A stretch of DNA of 22,500 bases from Anaeromyces robustus (Eukaryota > Neocallimastigomycota > Neocallimastigomycetes > Neocallimastigales > Neocallimastigaceae). The translations under genes were made by a program, and so were the position numbers. Every line of letters begins with the position of its first letter. The first letter of the stretch is position 1. This document shows, one piece after another, positions 18,655 through 22,500 of the stretch. The stretch covers positions 35,001-57,500 of the forward strand of contig MCFG01000307.1 of the NCBI GenBank assembly GCA_002104895.1, given 5' to 3'. The notes beneath the pieces are model-generated. The model was given only the letters and a program-made list of their open reading frames with translations. It did not search any database and was not told where the DNA came from.

Positions 18655-19476
18655 TCATAAGCTTTTCCTAATTTATACCAAAATATTATAATAAAAAATC
18701 TATAAACATGAAAAATTTTCATCCATTTTATTTATTATATTTATAAAAACAACAATTAATAATAATTCAGAAACACTTTATAATATTAAAAAATAAAAAA
18801 ACATTCAATTAATTTTTTTTTTATTTCCCTTTTTTTTTTTGGGAAATTTTTTTATTTTTTTATTTTATTTTATTTTTTTTTTACATTAAGTAATTTATTT
18901 GTTTAGTTTTATTTTTTAGTATTTAGTAATAATAGCATTTTTTTATCTTTGTTTTTTTATTTTTAATTTTTTTTGTAAAATTCTTTAATAATAGCATTTT
19001 TTATTATTTATTTATTTTATTTTTTGTTATTTATTTTTGGCTTTTTATTTTTTTTTGGCTTTTTTTGATTTATATTTATTTTATATACTTTTTATATTAT
19101 TTAGAATCCTTTTTATTTATTTAGGGGTCTAAACAAAAAATATATATAATTTATATTTATTAATATTAACAAAAAAAAATTAATATTAATCTCTATAATA
19201 ATATATAAAGAATTCAAGATGTGATTATATCTTGAAAAGATATATTACATACTTCAATTTTTTTACTTTCTTTAAATAAAAAGAAGTAAAAAAGTTTTTT
19301 TTGTGCTTCTATAATTTAAAAAAAACCAATATTTTTTTTAAATTTATATTTTAATTCTAACGTAAATATCAAAGAAAAAAAACAAAACTTTTTCAATTTA
19401 CAAATTAAAATATAGTCTATAAGTTTGAAGATTTAATAAATAAGTATTTACATGGTTAAATACATAATCAAACGAC
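18655..19476. other. AT-rich intergenic region and 3' flank of the acidic protein gene
   Basis: T-rich and A-rich runs, with a repeated AATAGCATTTTT word near 18930 and 18990. No gene or RNA recognised. The side next to 19476 would hold the 3' UTR of the minus-strand gene. Confidence 0.55.
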
Positions 19477-20079
19477 TTAAACCATATTGAATTGAGTGCT
19501 AACACTTTCGACGTTCTTACGGCTAGACTTCTTAACCCAGGCGAAGATACCAGCAGTAGCGGCAAGACCACCACCAATAATAGCAGCCTTTTCAACAACA
19601 TTGTTATCATCATCATCTGGGTCAGATTCTTCGTTGTCTTCAAGACCTTCAGTAGTTTCAGCACCGTCAGTTTCGGATTCTTCAACGTTGTCAACAGCGT
19701 TGTCACCGTAGGCATCAGACTTTTCACCAGCGTCATCTTCTTCCTTGGTTTCAGCATCATCAGCCTTAGTATCGGCATCATCTACCTTCTTGTCATCACC
19801 AGTTTCTTCAACATCCTTGGATTCAGCATTGTCACCTTCTGGTTGGTTAGCTTCATCACCTTCTGGTTGGTTAGCATTTTCTTCAGCTGGTTTTTCATCA
19901 GCGGTGTTGTTTTCTTCATTGTTGTCAGCATTGTCATCTGGAACAGAAAGTTCAGCAGAGTTGTCCTTAAGATCTTCTTCAGCAGCAGAAACAACATCAG
20001 TGTCGTTGTTTTCTTCACTAACTTCAGCGTAAGCTAAGTAAGCAAGGGAAGCAAGTAATAAAATTTTTTCGAATCTCAT
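19477..20079 (-). CDS. Acidic, secreted-pathway type I membrane protein (200 residues), family unknown
   Basis: Intronless frame. It starts with a clear signal peptide MRFEKILLLASLAYLAYA (cleavage probably after residue 18). Residues 19-162 form a highly acidic, low-complexity ectodomain rich in D, E, N and A, with tandem NQPEGDEA/NQPEGDNA at about 70-84 and sequons at N25-D-T and N57-N-T. Residues about 165-182 (AAIIGGGLAATAGIFAWV) form a glycine-rich membrane helix. A basic stop-transfer KKSSRK and a short cytosolic tail ending STQFNMV follow. Signal, ectodomain and anchor suggest a cell-surface or secretory-pathway protein. The acidic region could bind cations or act as a spacer, but this is inference. 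The G/C-richer, biased codons differ sharply from the flanks and fit an expressed host gene. I do not recognise a named family, though this anchor-and-tail style is familiar from gut-fungal surface proteins. Confidence 0.88.
   Translation of the reverse strand: MRFEKILLLASLAYLAYAEVSEENNDTDVVSAAEEDLKDNSAELSVPDDNADNNEENNTADEKPAEENANQPEGDEANQPEGDNAESKDVEETGDDKKVDDADTKADDAETKEEDDAGEKSDAYGDNAVDNVEESETDGAETTEGLEDNEESDPDDDDNNVVEKAAIIGGGLAATAGIFAWVKKSSRKNVESVSTQFNMV
19832..19875 (-). repeat. 24-bp in-gene tandem repeat (NQPEGDEA / NQPEGDNA)
   Basis: A 20-base word at 19832-19851 recurs exactly at 19856-19875 with a period of 24, so the two peptide units arose by an in-frame duplication. Confidence 0.85.
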
Positions 20080-22243
20080 CTTGTTTATTTAATTATTTTA
20101 TGTTTTTTTTAATAATCTATTATATATATTTTTTATGTTTTTTTTTTATTTATTTTTTATTATATATTTTCTTATAAAATATACTGAATTTAATGAAAAA
20201 AAAATTTATGAGGAAAATTTCTTTTCTTTTATATAAAAAAAAGAATAACAAAAAAAAAAAAAAACAAACAAAAAAATGTTATTAAAAATTATTTAATATT
20301 ATAAAATATTAATTATTAATATAAAAAATTTTTTTTTTTAAAAATTAATATTTTTTATAAAACAATATATATTATATTATATTATATTATATTATTTATA
20401 TATTAATTAATTAAATAATAAATATAATTTAAATTATTAATAATTATTCTTTTCTTTTTATTAATTACATTTAATTATTAATAATTTTTTGAGGTGATAC
20501 AAATATATTTTGTTTTAGATTAAAAGTTTAAGAGATATAAAAGTTTAAAATTTTTGTACATCTTTTATTAATATAAAAATTATTAAAACATATTGTTATA
20601 AAACATTTTCTTGTAAGCCTTTTTTTTTTTTTATTTTTTTTTATTTTTTTAAAAATAATTTTAATTTTTAATTTTTTTATTTTTTTTTTAAATTTTCAAT
20701 TTTTAATTTTTAATTTATTTTTCTCTTTTTCTTTCTATTTTATTTCTTTCTTTCCTAATAAATATATTATATTATATGTAATCCATATATGTAATATATT
20801 ATAATATATGTAAATTATATATAATACATTTTATTATTGTTATGTTTTCTATATATTGTTTTAATTTAATTAATTTAAATGTCATGAAAAATTATAATTT
20901 AGGTAGAGTGTATTGAATAAAATGGAAATATGGAAATATCATCAATAAATTAATTTATATATATATATATATATTAATGTACATGTAAATAAATAAATGT
21001 ATTATTGTCATTATTATTAATTATTTATATCATTATTTATATCATTATTATATTAATTAATAATTATTAAATAACTTAAATAGGAAATAAAAAATCAAAA
21101 TGAAAAAAATGTAAATAATATATTTACATAAAAGAAATACATTACATAAAATATTGATATTTTATGTATTTAATAAAAATGTTTTTTTTTATTTTTTTAT
21201 ATTTTTATTTATATTATTATCTTTTTATTGTATTGTATTTATGAATAAGTACATAAATAGATAAATTTTAAATATGAATTTTTTATTTTATATTTTTATA
21301 AATAAAATAGTTTTAAAATAATTAATATTATAATTATTATGTAAATTTTTTGTTAATAATTAATAGGTATAAATTAGTTTTAATAATAGAAAAGTAAATT
21401 CTATTGAAATAGAATATTAGGTTATAAAAAAATATATTAATTTCATTTTAAAATTAATATATTTTAATAACAATATCACTTTTAATACATTATCCTACAT
21501 TATAATACATTAATGTTTTAATATGTAAAGAATTATTTATTAACAAAAATTATGTATTAATGTAAATAAATTAAATAATAAATATTGACTAAAATAATGT
21601 AAAATTTTAATATATATTAATTTATATTATTTTATAAACGAATTATATTACATAATTTTGTAACATAAATAATATATGGTGATACAAAAAAAATAAAAAT
21701 TACTATATTAATATAAAAAATAATATAAAAGAATAATATAAAAAAAATAGAAAAATAGAATTGAAATTAAAAAATATGTTAAAATATTGTTAAATATTTT
21801 CTTCCAATTCAAATAAATAATATATTTTCTTTTTAGCTAAAGTATAATAAAAATTCTTTTTGTAGTTTATTCTTGGCTCAAAGAAAATATTCTTGGCTTT
21901 ATATGAAAATATTTTATTTATAATAATTTAAATTATGGATTTATGAATATAGGATAATAATAACAAGTACATAAATAAAATGTTGAATTTTAATGTATTA
22001 TTAATAATATTATTATTAAATAGAATATGTATTTAATAAAACTATATATATTATTATAATTATATTAATATTATATTAATATTATAATATTATATTAATA
22101 TAATTATAATAACTATTATGATATTATTATGATATTATTGTAGATATAAAATTATTTTTTATATGTATTATAACATAACATAATATAATATAATATAATA
22201 AAATATAATATATATAATATACTGTATATTGTATCTATTTTGT
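20080..22243. other. AT-rich intergenic region, includes the promoter side of the acidic protein gene
   Basis: Homopolymers, an ATATT run at about 20370-20395, TA runs (about 20958-20973) and many A+T inverted repeats. The clearest is TACATAAAATA (21143-21153) with TATTTTATGTA (21158-21168) around TTGA. No ORF worth calling and no RNA gene seen. Confidence 0.6.
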
Positions 22244-22295
22244 TTTATTAATTAGTTGATAAAGAACCATAATAAATAAATCAATTTTTAGTTAA
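22244..22295 (-). repeat. 52-bp repeat, inverted copy of 11840-11891
   Basis: Exact reverse complement of 11840-11891, about 10.4 kb away. It includes AATCAATTTTTAG and GATAAAGAACCAT. It contains no gene and is not adjacent to a recognisable element here. Confidence 0.9.
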
Positions 22296-22500
22296 TGAAC
22301 AAAAAATTTTGATAACATTTAATATATAATAATATATTTATAATTACATTTATAACATATATTACTATATATTAACAATTAATTCGTAATATATATTAAA
22401 GGTTTCGTTTAAAGGATAAATTGCTAATAATTTTTAATTGTAAAAAAAAAAAAAATTATTTTTGTAAAAAAATATGTAAAAAAAAAAAAAAAAAATAAAT
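22296..22500. other. AT-rich sequence to the right edge
   Basis: A/T-only sequence ending in A-runs. Nothing recognisable. Confidence 0.6.

Noticed and set aside
19492-20037. Plus-strand 181-codon frame and shorter frames opposite the acidic protein gene
   Set aside because: Shadows. The minus frame has a signal peptide, membrane helix and sensible codon use; the plus frames are Ser/Val/Phe repeats from complementing acidic codons.
6595-21951. 17-base word TATGGATTTATGAATAT shared by 6595 and 21935
   Set aside because: The match does not extend, and words of this A+T content recur by chance in such sequence.

Overview
The window looks like a piece of a very AT-rich eukaryotic nuclear genome, most probably an anaerobic gut fungus (Neocallimastigomycota). 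The reasons are: long gene deserts of A/T homopolymers and ATTT microsatellites; GC-richer coding islands; spliceosomal introns with GTAAAT/GTAATT donors; small secreted proteins, one with an acidic ectodomain and a glycine-rich C-terminal membrane anchor; and LINE retrotransposons with poly(A) tails. A dictyostelid is the main alternative. No species can be named from the sequence alone.

Layout. 1-1596 (minus) is the 5' half of a citrate synthase gene, four exons visible, running off the left edge. It has a PTS2-type peroxisomal signal and what looks like a duplicated N-terminal exon. 1597-9155 is almost entirely non-coding and holds four ATTT/AAAT microsatellite blocks and a perfect 3 x 141 bp tandem repeat. 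9156-9560 (minus) is a small signal-peptide plus membrane-anchor gene with either an in-frame TGA or a 72-nt intron. 9561-10746 contains two long perfect palindromes. 10753-11784 is a roughly 1 kb MITE-like element bounded by inverted arrays of a 15-bp GC-rich repeat.

11892-18520 is a nest of LINE retrotransposons, all on the minus strand with poly(T) on the plus strand. Copies A and B lie head to tail. An older, diverged LINE (family 2; 12941-13560 and 16356-16856) is split by copy C (13561-16341), which carries a long reverse transcriptase reading frame and has a 14-bp target-site duplication. A further copy (E/G; 16857-17030 and 18160-18520) is split by copy F (17031-18159) with a 12-bp target-site duplication. 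Diverged direct repeats of about 130 bp flank the block. Insertion order can be read from the junctions: family 2 first, with E/G then or at the same time, and C and F last. 19477-20079 (minus) encodes a 200-residue acidic type I membrane protein. The rest to 22500 is AT-rich desert, apart from a 52-bp sequence at 22244-22295 that is a perfect inverted copy of 11840-11891.

The three host genes do not form a pathway. They are isolated islands on the same strand, and the main biology here is retrotransposon history plus the unusual citrate synthase N-terminus. No tRNA, rRNA, CRISPR array or bacterial-type operon was seen.
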